In this document: in pieces, positions 1-10,770 of the stretch
Layout of the letters: each line of letters starts with the position of its first letter
How positions within the stretch are numbered: position 1 is the first letter of the stretch
The notes under the pieces: model-generated
The model's input: only the letters and a program-made list of their open reading frames with translations
The model's database searches: none
Told to the model about the DNA's origin: nothing
Assembly (NCBI GenBank): GCA_963575745.1
Contig: CAUYUJ010018314.1
Location: 136,409-200,408 of the forward strand
Direction: 5' to 3'
Source: Prorocentrum cordatum
Lineage: Eukaryota > Sar > Dinophyceae > Prorocentrales > Prorocentraceae
DNA: 64,000 nt
Made by a program: the position numbers and the translations under genes

Positions 1-667
1 TCAGCTCCTGCGCGTAGTCGACCATGTTCAGATGGATGCGACCCCAGCTCTTAGTACGACCATCGTATTCTTGCCGAATCCGAGTCCCACACTGAACGAA
101 GTCTTGCGTCTCCCAGCTGCCCCACTCGTAGGCGCCATGTAGTTCTTGAAGTGCGTCTATTGCGGCATGAGAGGCATTGTTGATCGCAATCATGAAGTCG
201 TCCACGTGTGCGACTGCAATGCCGACGAGACGGCCTTCGGAATCTCTTAAGCACCAGAGGCGCGGCTCCGTCGCTGACTCGACCCAACCGAGTTTCTCCA
301 TGTCTTTGCGCACTCTGGTCCACCACCTTCTCGGAGCGTTCACCAAGCCATAGACGGCCTTCTTCAGCTTGATGCACTGATGATGTTCAAGTCGCAAGGC
401 TTCTCGAAGTTCTTTGACGGGTTCCGCTAGAACGTTCCGATCTTCTTCTCCTAGATCTCCTTGAAGGAAGGCGGCCTTCACATCGCCCTTGAACACCTGG
501 AATCCCATCGAAGCTGAGACTCCCAAAAACATCTGTCGCGCTCTACGGCTGCACGTAGGGGATGCCGTCTTGATCTGTCCCAAGCTCGGATCAGTGTAGC
601 CAAGAACCACCAGGCGTGCCTTGAGGTCGCCCGTCTCCTTCTTGGTGATGACCCAGCGCATCTTCAT
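1..667 (-). pseudogene. copia reverse transcriptase, partial (runs off the left edge)
   Basis: Open in one frame to the window edge. Motifs in order: MRWVITKKETG, KARLVVLGY, GVSASMGFQVFKGDVKAAFLQG (with the first catalytic Asp in DVKAAFLQG), KKAVYGLVNAPRRWW, and VAHVDDFMIAIN with the paired catalytic aspartates (usual YVDD is HVDD here). These are the hallmarks of the RVT_2 (copia) family. RNase H is not in the window. The domain itself shows no internal break. Confidence 0.9.
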
Positions 668-673
668 TAACGC

Positions 674-1743
674 TCAGGGATGTACACCAGCGCGACTGGC
701 CGCTTCACATGCGCGATACTTCAAGAACGACTTGATATCGTTTTCCTTGGCGAACGGCAGCTGCTTCTCCTCCTCCGGTGTGAGATCCTTCAGCTTGACC
801 TCAACCTTGTTCTGCTTCACCAAGGCTGCCAGCATTCTCTCTGGATTCTTCTCCAGCTGGCCCAGGTCCTTCTCGTCTATCGTGAAGCCCACCAGTACTG
901 CGAGCCCTGCTTTGTCCTCCGTGGAATATCCGACGAGGTCTTCCTGCTTCGCCTTCTGTGAGTACTCCCAGGGTGACCTCCATTCCGGAGAGACTTCTTC
1001 GCCAGGATCTGTGCGTCCCAGATCGGCCATGTAGATGTCAGGCGCCTTCGCCTTCGGCGTTTCCATGTAGGTCACGAAGTCGGCGCGATGTCTCTTCAGG
1101 TCTCTGTCATCAGGAGGTTCAACACTCGCTTCCCGCTTGTTGATACCCTCTGGAGGTGGCTCGTTGTCCCAGGGAACTTCGGTTTGAGGTCTGTCAGCAG
1201 GTCGGTCATGTCCTCCTCCTGGCTCTTCGGGAACTTCTGCTGGTTCTCCTGGTAGATCTTCATCTTCGTGATCCGGTCCATGTTCGTCGCCTGCCTCAGA
1301 GAAGAGGTGATCTCCGTGGTCACGAGGTGGTTCTCGGTGTTGATCTCCTCCCGGTCCATCTTCACCTTCGGGAATGTCATGCCATTCATCTGGTCCTGGT
1401 TGGTCGGCTAGGTCATCGAACGAGCCCTTCGTAAGGTCACGCACTAGCTTCTGGAACTGGTCTGAGCTGCCTGCCGAAATACTCTCCAGCGTCTGCTCCG
1501 CCTTCGTGACGGTGCGCAGGTGTGCTGCTGCTGCTCGTACCAGTCGATCACCATCCACAAGCCAGACGACTCCGCGACGTTCTGCTACTCCGTTCTTGAC
1601 CTCGCGCTCTTGCATCAGCACCGTAGCTGGACCATGGAAACGTCCAGACATGCCCTGCTTCGTCTTGTGGCTGGTACCCTTGGCGCTCCTCCAGTAGTGT
1701 GCCTTTTCGCCAGGCTCCCAGACCTTAAACGGTCGCGTCTTGG
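674..1743 (-). pseudogene. copia pol region between integrase and reverse transcriptase
   Basis: Starts in a new frame with RPFKVWEPGEKAHYW and GMSGRFHGPATVLM, followed by RGVVWLVDGDRLVRAA: a small beta-barrel-like segment that commonly ends copia integrases. A long acidic, Pro/Glu-rich linker follows (about residues 100-180), then a helical segment leading to the reverse transcriptase. The frame ends in TGA at 674-676; the RT is open again in the same frame just after it, so the stop is probably a nonsense mutation. Confidence 0.65.
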
Positions 1744-2508
1744 CTAGCAGCGCTCTTTCGTCTTCTCGGACAGGTAGTGTTCTACACAGGCTTTATACGC
1801 AGTCCGCTTGTTCAGCACGAGCTTCTCAAATTGATCCTCCTTCACCTCTGCGCTGAGAGTGGAGGGATTCTCCTCATCTTGTAGACCATGTCCAGCCGGA
1901 GTGCGACCCATGAGGAGCATAAGTGGACTGTAGCCGTTGTGCCTCATCAGGTCGTTGTTAGCGGCGCATGCCCACGTGAAGATCTCCTGCGGCTCGATGT
2001 CGTCCGGAACTTCCCAGGCCATCCGAGTCGCAATCTCCTTGATCGTCTCTATGCACCTCTCGACCACGCCCATGCGCCAATGAGCTTCTCCAGGTTCTGG
2101 TCGCCATTCAATTCCATGACCTGATAGCCACGCGCGATGTTCCGCTTGTCGAAAACAACCTTCAGGATCTGATCTCAGAACTTCTGGTTTGCCGTAGTGC
2201 TGGATCCAGCTCTTCAGGACCGTCTCCTTCATCTCCTTAGCTGTGGTGTTGCCGCAGTTCTTATCCATTTCCTCCTTGTTGAGTACGTGGCACGTAGTGA
2301 AGCGACTTCCGTAGTCTGCACACAGGGTGCCTCTGATATGATACGCCCTCCGAGGATCGCATCCTAGCTCTTTCCCAGGCGTCGGAACTGAAGGCTCTGA
2401 GCTCGCGATTGGACGAAGTTGAAAACGTTGAGCGGCCTTGCGCGACGGGCATTCGTAGTGCTTGCACAGATCGACCAGCTTCTTGTCGGCCTGCCGAGTC
2501 TTGAGTCG
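1744..2508 (-). pseudogene. copia integrase catalytic core
   Basis: Open from 2508 to a TAG at 1744. It starts with a Cys/His piece (LCKHYECPSRKA) that may be the remains of the HHCC zinc domain, then RGTLCADYGSRF, LRSDPEG (second acidic residue of the DDE triad) and GVVERCIETIKE (the glutamate), then NDLMRHNGYSPLMLLMGR, the typical end of copia integrase cores. The first aspartate is not clear in this damaged stretch. Integrase would insert the cDNA copy into the genome. The next domain continues in another frame, so at least one frameshift follows. Confidence 0.8.
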
Positions 2509-3511
2509 TCAAGCTGCAGTGTCCGAAGTTGGGAAGCGGTAGACGTAGGTTGCCCAGCCAGCGTTGATCTTCAGGTAGTCCGTCACTCGCTGCTGGTTCC
2601 TGAGGTCCAGGTTCTCCTTCCCCTTCTGTGGGTGCTGCGGCTGGTTCGAGAGTAGGTCGTTTGGGTTGTCCTTGCTGCCCGTCATCTTCAGGAGACCGTT
2701 TACCCCGGATCCGACGTCGTATATGCTCACGAACTGTAAAGACCCCGTCGTCTTTCGCATTGACTTTCTTGACCAGATACGAGAGGGCTTCGTCGGACGT
2801 TATCTTCTTCATGAAGTGCTTCGCTATCTTCTTGCACATGTTCACGGGATAGTTCGCCGTTAGCGCCACACGAGTCCCTCCTTCGATCGGTAGATGAACA
2901 TGTAGGTCTTGACATCGACGTCCAACCTCCTTCTCGAACATCTCATCAGTTGTCGCTATGTACCACTCCTTCTTTAGCAGCACGTCTTCCGTCTCATCGC
3001 GCATATCGTACATGCACCCGTGGATAGTGCATCCATGCAGCTCCTGCTTGAGGCTCTTGAAGTTGCCTGTCCATGATCTGCATCTCCCTGTCTGCTCCAG
3101 GTAGATGTCACAGAATCCAGCCTCTCGAAGTTGTGTGATCGCCCACGCCATGTTGCGCTGGATCTTTCGAGTTTTGATCAGCTTCTTCTGCGCTTCTTCG
3201 GTCATGGGGTTCAGGTTCTGCAGAGGGCTCTCCGCTCCACAAGGAGGTGAGAACCAGACCTTCCGTGGCCTTTTCTCCATCAGCACCTGGACCAGCTTCA
3301 TAGCTCCTCCTCTCGTCGTGAAATCGTAGCCGTTCCAGTTACTGAATCGTTCAGCTCGTCCTCCTGCCTCTTGCACGGCCTTCGTCAATCTCGAGTCCGA
3401 GACGCATGCCACTTCCGCCAGATCCAGGCGTCCATATCGTTCTGCAGCTTCCCATGCTTCACCCGGTAGAGCTCCCAACGCGGTGGCCGCGATCAGAAGC
3501 GTATTGACCAT
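2261..3511 (-). pseudogene. copia pol segment with methyltransferase-like (SPPC) domain
   Basis: The first half reads as a Rossmann-like domain: a strand-plus-turn segment LAEVACVSDSRLTKAV, followed by AGGRAERF, and then RKVWFSPPCGAESPLQN (coding for bases about 3215-3265), then helix-rich sequence and IYLEQTGR. The SPPC motif at the end of a hydrophobic strand is where motif IV, PPC, sits in cytosine-5 methyltransferases, and the ACVSDSRL segment sits where motif I would be. The domain lies between protease and integrase. Motifs VI, VIII and X of true cytosine methyltransferases are not seen, so enzyme activity is unproven; it could be a derived, inactive or differently used fold. After about 2680 the frame becomes low-complexity and shifts again before integrase. 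Confidence 0.6.
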
Positions 3512-4384
3512 CGAGTTCTTCAAACGAGGTGGAAGTCTCCTGCTGGCCTCGGCATGCCTGAGGGCGTTGGAAGATCCTCGGGCACTGGAATTCCGTATGC
3601 ACTCTTGCTGACCATCGGTTCTGGAACGCCCTGCCGCTTCATTGCCCTCGGCGCATCGATCATCTCCTCCACCTTGATCTTGACGTCCGGTTTTGACGAG
3701 GCTGAAGTCTGAATGAGACCCTTCTCGATGATCTCCTTGGCCAGGCGCGTCTGCTCCTCCTGTCGAATCGCGTTCCTCTCGTTCTCGATGATCATCTGCA
3801 CCTCTGTGTCCGAGAGCGTCCTGATGACCTCCGACGACAGTCTGCTCGGCAGCGGGCGGCTTGACGTAGGCTGTGGAGTGCTTCGCGTGGGAGTCGGCTC
3901 GCTCTCTGAGGTGCTGTCCGTGTAGTTCATGTCCGGTTGCAGGAGGGACGAACTCGTGGTTGAGCGTGCCCCGTCGCCTCCAACCGCTGGAAGTGCTCGC
4001 GCGACTTGGTGCAGAGGCTGAGCTGCTCGTCCTGCGGCTTCGCGAAGATGTACTTGAACAGGATCTCTTCGCAGTCCCTGCACTTGATCTGATCCACGTG
4101 TGCGTTCGTCCCCTGACGTGTCTGGTTCCGATGCGCACATGATCTGACCATTGACTGCCCCGATGAAGAGATTCGGGTTGTCTGGCTGAGAGTAGCTACT
4201 CTGAGCCAAAACGGTTCTGGGAAATACTGAGATTCCAATCCACCGAAACTGTTCGACTTGACGAGCGTGTTTGTGATCTATGAAACTATCACGAACTGTG
4301 ATTCCTTCGCCCCTTTCTCTCATCACATATGTGATCCGTTCCCCGTGAAGTGCCGAAATTTCCTGATCGTCGAAGTCACGCGGA
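3512..4384 (-). pseudogene. frameshifted linker between protease and methyltransferase-like part of copia pol
   Basis: Coding-like stretches lie in three different frames here. One runs from 4443 to about 4150; one around 4140-3960 contains CRDCEEILFKYIF, a possible metal-binding piece; a third, from about 3960 to 3520, is Ser/Pro-rich then charged and helical (LSDTEVQMIIENERN). At least three small insertions or deletions are needed to join them, so this part of the polyprotein is broken. No known domain is recognised besides the possible CxxC. Confidence 0.6.
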
Positions 4385-6400
4385 TCACATTTTTTGGAAA
4401 CGAACCCGACGATGAACTCTACATAGGGCCTCTGGAGTTCCAATCCAAGTGTCCTTCTTAACCTTGTCTCCCTCGACCCAGTTCGCGTACTTCAGGAGGT
4501 GTTCTAGAATCGGTTTCATCATCTGGGTGCTCAAGTTCGGGAACTTTGATCTTATTCGGATACCTATTTCGAGTAGCTGTTGGAGCTCTCTGGGAAGGTC
4601 TTCAGCGTCCTTTGGGCCCCTGGTAGCGACAACGATGGATGACGTCTTTTCCACAGTCGTCGTGTCGCGACCAGGGTGCTGTCCGTATTCGCAACACGAG
4701 GCCGAGCCAGTGTCGCTCAGCGCCGTCAAGTCCAAGGCAAGGTGGCCAGACGCCAGCACCCTCGTGGGAATCTCCTTCTTGAGCCTCCGGGAGTACACAG
4801 TGTTCCGCTCGTAGTCGATCACTAGCCCAAACTTCTTCAGCATGTCGACTCCCAGTAGGATGGGGGACGGGCGGTCTAGCACGTAGATCTCGACTGTCTG
4901 GTTGTCGAGGTTGTGGACCTGAAACGAGACCTTCGAGGGAGCGTCAGCCCGGTCGCCACCAGCGAACGAGAAGCCCAGGCCCGCCCCCGGGTTCACCTCC
5001 ATCGGGTGCTGCAAGTGCTCGTTCAGGTACTCCAGCTGCTCAACACCGCCTACGGACCTGGACGCACCGCCGTCCAGAAGTGCGTAGCCCTTGCACTCGT
5101 CAAGGCTGAAGCCGATGAACGTGCCGTCCTCGAAGTTGCCGTCGTCCTCCGCCAGGATCTGCTCCTCGGTGCACGTGCCCACGAAGTTGTCGAACTCCAC
5201 GATGTGCTCCAGAGCACCCACGAAGCTGTTGAACGCCCTTCTCCGAGCAGCTGTCGTTCCACCATTGCCCCGATTGGGACACTCTCGAGCACGATGACCT
5301 TGTTCTCCACACAGCAGACACGTATCCTTGTCTACCTTCTTCGGCGCTGTACCTGATGATGTGCTCTGCCTTGTAGTTGATGGTGTGCCACGGCCTTTGC
5401 CTTTGTTCTTGCCCTTGCCCTTGCCTTTCGAGGGTGGTCCACCTCGGCTCACTGCACGACCTCGTCCAGCTCCTGGACCTGGCTGAGTAGGCATGGCATC
5501 GTACGCTCCCAGTCCGACCACTGGGAAGTAGCCCCTCGCGTTCTTCACCTCGTTGATGAGCTTCCGAGCCTCCAGGAACGTGCGAGAAGCGGCGCATGCC
5601 GTCTCCGTCCACTCGTCAGCTCGTTCTTCTCCGGGAAGGACTGCCGCAGCTAGACTTTCGTCCTGTCCAAGATTCTCCTCTGCGATCGAGGGGTCACCGA
5701 TCGTCGCCGTCACGAGCTCCTCGGCGGCTGCCATCGCCGTCTCCGTCAGGTCGGTGGCCTCTCCGAAGCCGTCCTGGTAAGCCTCGTCGTAGATCTCCTC
5801 CGCGTACGCGGTCAGCTCGCCTATCTGCTCCAGGTCCTCGAAGATCGCGTGCACTCCTTTTCTCGACTTGTACCCTTTTTGCTTATCTCTGGCAGCCAAC
5901 TGCTCTTCGGACCATTGCTCTGCCAGCGCCTTCTTCACGTCCTGGTACATGTACGAGTTGCCCTTCGGACCCGATGTCGCCAGCGCTGCCGCTTGCTCGG
6001 ATGGATCCAGACCCGTACCATCTAGCAAGATCAGCCCCAGGATGAATTCGTGCATGAAGCCCGTCGCTGGAATGTCATTGCGCACCGCGTGGAGGGCCTT
6101 GCCGATCTTGCTGAGATGAATGTCGAACCTCGAGACCCACTTCTTTGGTCCCTCACCCGGGTTCCTGTAGATGCCTCTCATGAACTCTCTCCATTTCGAC
6201 ACTGCCTCCTGCATTGTCACGGTACCTCGAACGCCCTTCAGCGCATTCACGACTCTCTCGGCACCGTCTTTCTTGACTAAGTCGTCTAACAAGACCTTGG
6301 CTTCGTGCCACTGCTGGGAGTCCTCGTCCATTACCTGCACTAGCCGCGGGCCCAGATAGACTCTGTCCTCCTTCTTAGTGCCGAGGACCCACAGCTTCAC
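4385..6400 (-). pseudogene. copia Gag plus aspartic protease (longest open segment)
   Basis: An open frame of 671 codons; the frame actually continues upstream to a TAG at 6431-6433, on both sides of which Gag-like sequence is read (VKIPVWNG, then LESFEEKVKLWVLG), so the stop looks like a nonsense mutation and no ATG start is visible. Residues 1-200 are helical Gag with a run KEDRVYLGPRL; 310-340 are Gly/Lys-rich and probably bind nucleic acid; 361-374 form a CCHC zinc knuckle (CLLCGEQGHRAREC). The protease follows: LLDGGASRS at 441-449 and ILLGVDML at 514-521 correspond to the active-site and second conserved motif of retropepsins. The usual D-S/T-G is D-G-G here. The frame stops at 4385, before the rest of the polyprotein. 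Confidence 0.85.
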
Positions 6401-6532
6401 CTTCTCTTCGAAACTCTCGAGTGTCGAAGCCTAGCCATTCCACACTGGAATTTTGACTCCACTCTGTCCAGACTCCGTCCTTCTTAATGTCACTGGAGAT
6501 CGAGTTATTCACCTCGAAGTGGGCTGCCACTT

Positions 6533-6545
6533 CGTCTCGCTACCA
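6533..6545 (-). promoter_or_regulatory. putative tRNA primer-binding site
   Basis: Minus-strand TGGTAGCGAGACG lies one base inside the putative LTR. TGG at its start matches the CCA 3' end of a tRNA, and TGGTAGC resembles sites complementary to initiator-methionine tRNA. The later bases do not clearly match a tRNA I can name. Confidence 0.45.
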
Positions 6546-6546
6546 A

Positions 6547-6691
6547 TGTCAGTGGAGCGTGTTGTCCACGGATCTCAGCCTTTCGCTTCGAGATGTCCTC
6601 ACATTACTTGATGATGTATATCTTGATATACGGCGGGGTTACAGCTCGGTAGAGCTCTTATATTCCCAACTCTAATCAAATGATGTCAACA
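6547..6691 (-). repeat. putative 5' LTR of the copia element
   Basis: On the minus strand it starts TGTTGACATC and ends CACTGACA, one base before a primer-binding-site-like sequence, so it has the usual TG...CA ends and a length of 145 bp, short even for copia. A TATA-like TATAAG lies near 6657-6662. An alternative inner end at 6560 would give TGTTG...CAACA ends but leaves 14 bases before the primer site. The second LTR is outside the window, so the call rests on position and ends only. Confidence 0.55.
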
Positions 6692-8090
6692 CGAGAGAGA
6701 CAACGAGAAGCAATCTTATTCCAAACAATCCAGGCGTACGTGTGCGGTCCCCCTGAGCTTCGGACCGAGTTTCTTGAAACTCACCAGACTGGCTCCAGTC
6801 TGGCTTCGCGCCAGAATGGCTGCGGACAGGCGGCCTAGGCAGGGGTGCACAGGGCTCTCACTGGGGCTCCCTGGGCTCACATACTCACAGAGGGCTGTCT
6901 CTACCTTCTCAAAGTATCGAACTTCGAACGAGACTGACACCCTCCTCCGCCCCCTCCTCCCCCTCCTCCTCCTCCCCCTCCTCCTCTTCCCTCCCCCCCC
7001 TGCGGAGGATGGCCTGGGGCAGCCGGAGCGGAGCCCTTCGGCGCGGGCCTCCGCGGACGAGACGCAGCCGCCCCTCGGAGGGAGGCGGACGGCGCCCGGC
7101 TCCCTGTCGCAGAGCTCCACGGGCCGCAAGCACTTCGGGAGGGAGGTGTCGATGATGGTGGGGGTGCGGGCCTCGGTCTCCTCCCTCCTCCCGCCTCGCT
7201 CCTCCCTCCTCCCTCCTCCCCCCTTCCCCCTCCCCCTCCTCCCTCTCCCTGTCCTCCTCCTCCTCCTCCTCCTCTTCTTCCTCCTCCTCCTCCTCCTCCT
7301 CTCCCCTCCCTCCTCCTCCTCCTCCTCCTCCTCCTCCTCCACCTCCACGTCGTCCTCCTCCTCCTCTCCGTTCTCCTCCTGCTGCTCCTCCTCCTCCTTC
7401 CTCTTTGTCTCTTCCTCTCAATGGGCTCACGTTAGGATCACGAGGCCGATCCAGGGTCGAGTGTCCTGGATCGAGGATCCAGGATCGATGGTGCAGTGCC
7501 GATCGAGGAAAGCAGTTCCGAGGAGGAAAGATGCCGATATAGCTACCCCTTCTTCGTCGCCGCAGCTGCATTCGTCCTCGCAATCTTAGTCAGAACTCAC
7601 TCTGGAAAGAGTCTGTGGAGTACCAGAATCGGCGAACACGATTATCAATGTCCGTGCCTCCGCGGTCCGTGTGCTGGCGCGGTTGCAGAAATGGCTTCGC
7701 CTTCGGGGCGTCTTGCCCTCGGCGGAAGCTGGCGGGAGGCCTGCGGAAGCCCGCGGACGTGAAGCGGGGGACGGTCCGCCGGCGGAAGCCGGCGGAAGGT
7801 CGCGAAGACGTTGGATCGCGCCAGAGCGACCGTTTCGGTTGAGTTTTTCCATGATGCCCGTCAGGTAGTTTCCAGCGACGATAGGGAGTAGTGCGCGCAG
7901 AGGAAGGTTTCCGGAGTGCAGCAGGAGTAAGAGTTAGACGTCAGCGTTGTTGGGTTGAGGATTTTCAAAAGGGGCCAGATGGGTACGCGATGCCATACCG
8001 GTCTATGTCCACGGGGTCGCGGCCGAGGATTCCAGGCCGTGATCCCGCGGGTATCGGTATGGGCATGCCATGTGTTTGTTCACGCACGCA
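6692..8090. other. gene-free stretch with polypyrimidine tract
   Basis: From about 6935 to 7420 the + strand is almost pure C/T (TCC-type repeats interrupted by a more mixed 7010-7190). 7421-7520 contains a short palindrome (TCCTGGATC/GATCCAGGA, 7464-7484). Around 7730-7800 a GCGGAAGCCGGCGG-like motif recurs. Open frames here are products of base bias. I see no gene. Confidence 0.6.
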
Positions 8091-8889
8091 TATTATGTAC
8101 GTGTGTATCAACGTGTATGTATGCATGTATGTTTGTATGCATGTATGTATGTATATATGTATGCATGCATATACGTATGTATGCATGTACGTATGCATGT
8201 ATGTATTGATGGATGGATGTATGGATGTATGTATGTGTGTGTATATATGTTTGTATTATATATGAATGTTTGCCTGTGTTGAGATGTATGCATGTGTGCA
8301 TGCACGTTTGTATGCATATATGTCTGTGTAGGCCCATGTAGGCATGCATGCATGTATGTATGTATGGTTGTCTGTATGTATGTACATATGTATGCATACG
8401 TGCACGTAGGATTCTCTATGTATGTACGTGTATAAATGTGTACGCATGCATGCACGTATGTATGTATGTATGTATGTGTGTATGTCTACATGCATCGTTG
8501 TATGTATGTACGTATGTATGCCTGTATGTATTCATGTGCAGATGAATGTACGTATGTATGTATACATGTTTGTACATATATATATATTCCTGCACATATT
8601 CATGTATGTAGGCATATGACTCTGTATGCATGTATGTATGCATGCATGCATGTATGCACGTATGTGCATGTATGTATGTATGTATGTATGTTTGTATGTA
8701 TGTACGTACGTACGTACGTACGTATGCATGTATGTATGTATGTATGTAAGTATGTATGTATGTATGTTTGTATGTTTATGTTTCTTTGTATGTATGTATG
8801 TATGTATGTATGTCTGCATGTATGTTTGTATGTACGTATACATGCATATGCGTGTATATGCGCGTAGATACGTGCGTGTGTATGTGTGT

Positions 8890-8930
<41 letters not shown>

Positions 8931-9020
8931 TGGCTGTCCGTCTGTCTGTCTGTCTGTCTGTATGTCTGTACGTATGTATGTATGTACGTATGTGTTTCTG
9001 TATGTCGGCATGTAGGTATG
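8091..9020. repeat. degenerate TATG tetranucleotide field, with GT run
   Basis: Almost continuous (TATG)n with scattered TGCA, ACGT and CTGT variants; pure (GT)n at about 8887-8932 followed by (CTGT)n to about 8962. The long Met-Tyr-Val-Cys open frames on + and His-Thr-Tyr-Ile frames on - are translations of the repeat, not genes. Confidence 0.95.
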
Positions 9021-9081
9021 TAGGTATTTGTGTAGACGCGCAATCATCTAATTACACACATCCATACACACATTCATACAC

Positions 9082-9090
9082 ACTCACACA

Positions 9091-9124
<34 letters not shown>

Positions 9125-9125
9125 G
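9082..9125. repeat. (TC)n followed by (TA)n
   Basis: A TC dinucleotide run passes directly into a TA run that ends at about 9125. Confidence 0.9.
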
Positions 9126-9214
9126 ATAGCAGTTGCATTACACATGCTCCATGTGTATCTAGTGGCCTCCAGCATTCCGCCACCGTGCCTGGGTTGTGGG
9201 TTAGAGCTCTCAGG

Positions 9215-9860
9215 GATGCTTCTTGGGGTCTCTTTGGACCTCTCTCGGGGGTCTCCTGGGGCAGTTTTGGGTCCTCTTGGAGGCCTGTCGGGGCCTCTTG
9301 AGGGCCTTTTGAGGGTCTCTTGGGGGCCTCTTGGGCGTCTTGGGGTGGGGGCCTTGTGGGGTCCTCTTGGGGCCACCTGGGGACGCTTCGGGGCCGAGGG
9401 CTCGAAATGTCTGTTCGGGTGCCCCGTCTGGGCCCTCTCTTGAAGCTGTCTTTGGGGCCTCTTGGGCTGTCCTGGGCGCCTCTTGGGCCGTCTTGGGGCC
9501 CTCTTGAGCTGTCCTGCGCGCCTCTTGGGCTGTCTTGGGGTCCTCTTGGGCCGTCTCGGGGCCGTCTTGGGAGCTTCTTGGGCCGTCTTGGGGCGATCTT
9601 GGGGGCCTCTATGACCGTCTGGCACCGTCGGAAAGCATACTAGGCGAGACGACCAAACACCGTCAAAAACCTCAGGACGATAACTGACTTTGTCCTCTTG
9701 GGACGCTCTTGGGAGGCCTCTTGAGCCGTCTTGGGAGCCGCTTAGGACGTCTCGGGGCCATCTTGGGAGTCTTGGAGCAGTTTTCGGCGGCTCAGAGCCC
9801 TATCGGACCGTCGTGGGGGCCTCCTCAAGGCCCTCTTTTGGACCGTGCTGGGGCCCCCGT
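9215..9860. repeat. 20-21 bp degenerate minisatellite
   Basis: Unit close to CTCTTGGGCCGTCTTGGGGC repeated about thirty times with drift; interrupted at about 9630-9690 and becoming looser towards 9860. Open frames on both strands (Gly-Pro-Leu-rich) follow from the unit. Confidence 0.85.
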
Positions 9861-10770
9861 GGAACCGAACAATGTCGCGCGGGAGAAGACGAGCCAAGGC
9901 CCAATGGGGCACGCGGCAAGGCCGAGGATATATTTGCGAGTTCGGGGTCCAGGCCCCTCGAGAACCCTTAGGATCTTAGCTGCCTCGATGCGCACGTTTT
10001 GATACGCAACACGTACCGTACTCAAGGCGTCCGTGCCAATACGTTGCGTGTCGGCTCCACGTGTTGGACCACGTTTTGGCGAATGTATCGCGTCGGACCC
10101 ACGTGTTCAGGATACGTGTTGAGCTCCGTATCAATACGCTACGTGTTGCGTGTTGCGTATCGGGGCGGCTGAGCTTAGGATCGAGGACTGAGGTTCAGTG
10201 GATTGGGCAAGGGACCTGAGGGCACGCCCACTCCGTGCCCAGCGGCACGGCTGCGGATCCCACAGAACCCCGAGACATGCCCAGACGGCCCAGGAAGACC
10301 CCAGCAGCCCCCAAGAGGACCCCGACAGGCCAATGCCCCAAGATAGCCCCAGACGGCCCCTAACAGCCCCCATTGTAGCTTCAAAAGATCACAAGGGCCC
10401 CTCTCTTCTTCGACCCACCGTTTTCGTCCGGCTCCTTACCGTCCTTCTTCGTCGTCATCGACCTTCTTCTTCTTCTCCTCCTCCGATTCCCGATTCGTTC
10501 CTCCTCGTACTTCTTTCCTCCATCTCTTCCTCCTCGTCCTCGTTTTTTGTGTGGTTTGTTTTTGTTTTTGATTATATATATATGTATATATGTATATGTA
10601 TATATTTGTTGTCCTTCTTCTGCCCTCGCTGCCCTCCCCGTCATCCACGCCGTCATCCTCGACATCCGCCGCCTTGTCGTCGCCATCGTCCTTTTCTTTT
10701 TTTTTTTCCCCCCATCGAGCCCACTGGACGACATCGGCGTTGCCCGCTCATGTCCGATCAGGTTACGTAT
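9861..10770. other. gene-free stretch with inverted repeat and pyrimidine tract
   Basis: 10001-10015 (GATACGCAACACGTA) has its inverted partner at 10140-10161, with further ACGTGTTG motifs between them. 10430-10540 is TTC/TCC-rich, 10570-10612 is TA/TG-rich, and 10690-10715 has a T run then a C run. No coding signal seen. Confidence 0.5.

Larger units (their letters stand above)
1..6691 (-). mobile_element. Ty1/copia-like LTR retrotransposon, decayed, 3' end outside window
   Basis: Read on the minus strand the order is LTR, primer-binding site, Gag, aspartic protease, methyltransferase-like domain, integrase, reverse transcriptase. Integrase before reverse transcriptase is the copia (not gypsy) order, and the RT has copia-type motifs (DVKAAFLQG, KAVYGL, VDD). 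The RNase H and 3' LTR would lie beyond base 1, so LTR identity and target duplication cannot be checked. The coding region is broken: an in-frame TAG at 6431-6433 within the Gag N-terminus, several frame changes between 4400 and 3500 and again near 2600 and 1745, and an in-frame TGA at 674-676 ahead of the RT. It is therefore probably a non-autonomous fossil, unless some breaks are assembly errors. Confidence 0.9.

Noticed and set aside
4201-4214. Minus-strand CCGTTTTGGCTCAG resembling the spliced leader
   Set aside because: Lies within the copia coding region with mismatches at key positions and no gene start after it; likely chance.
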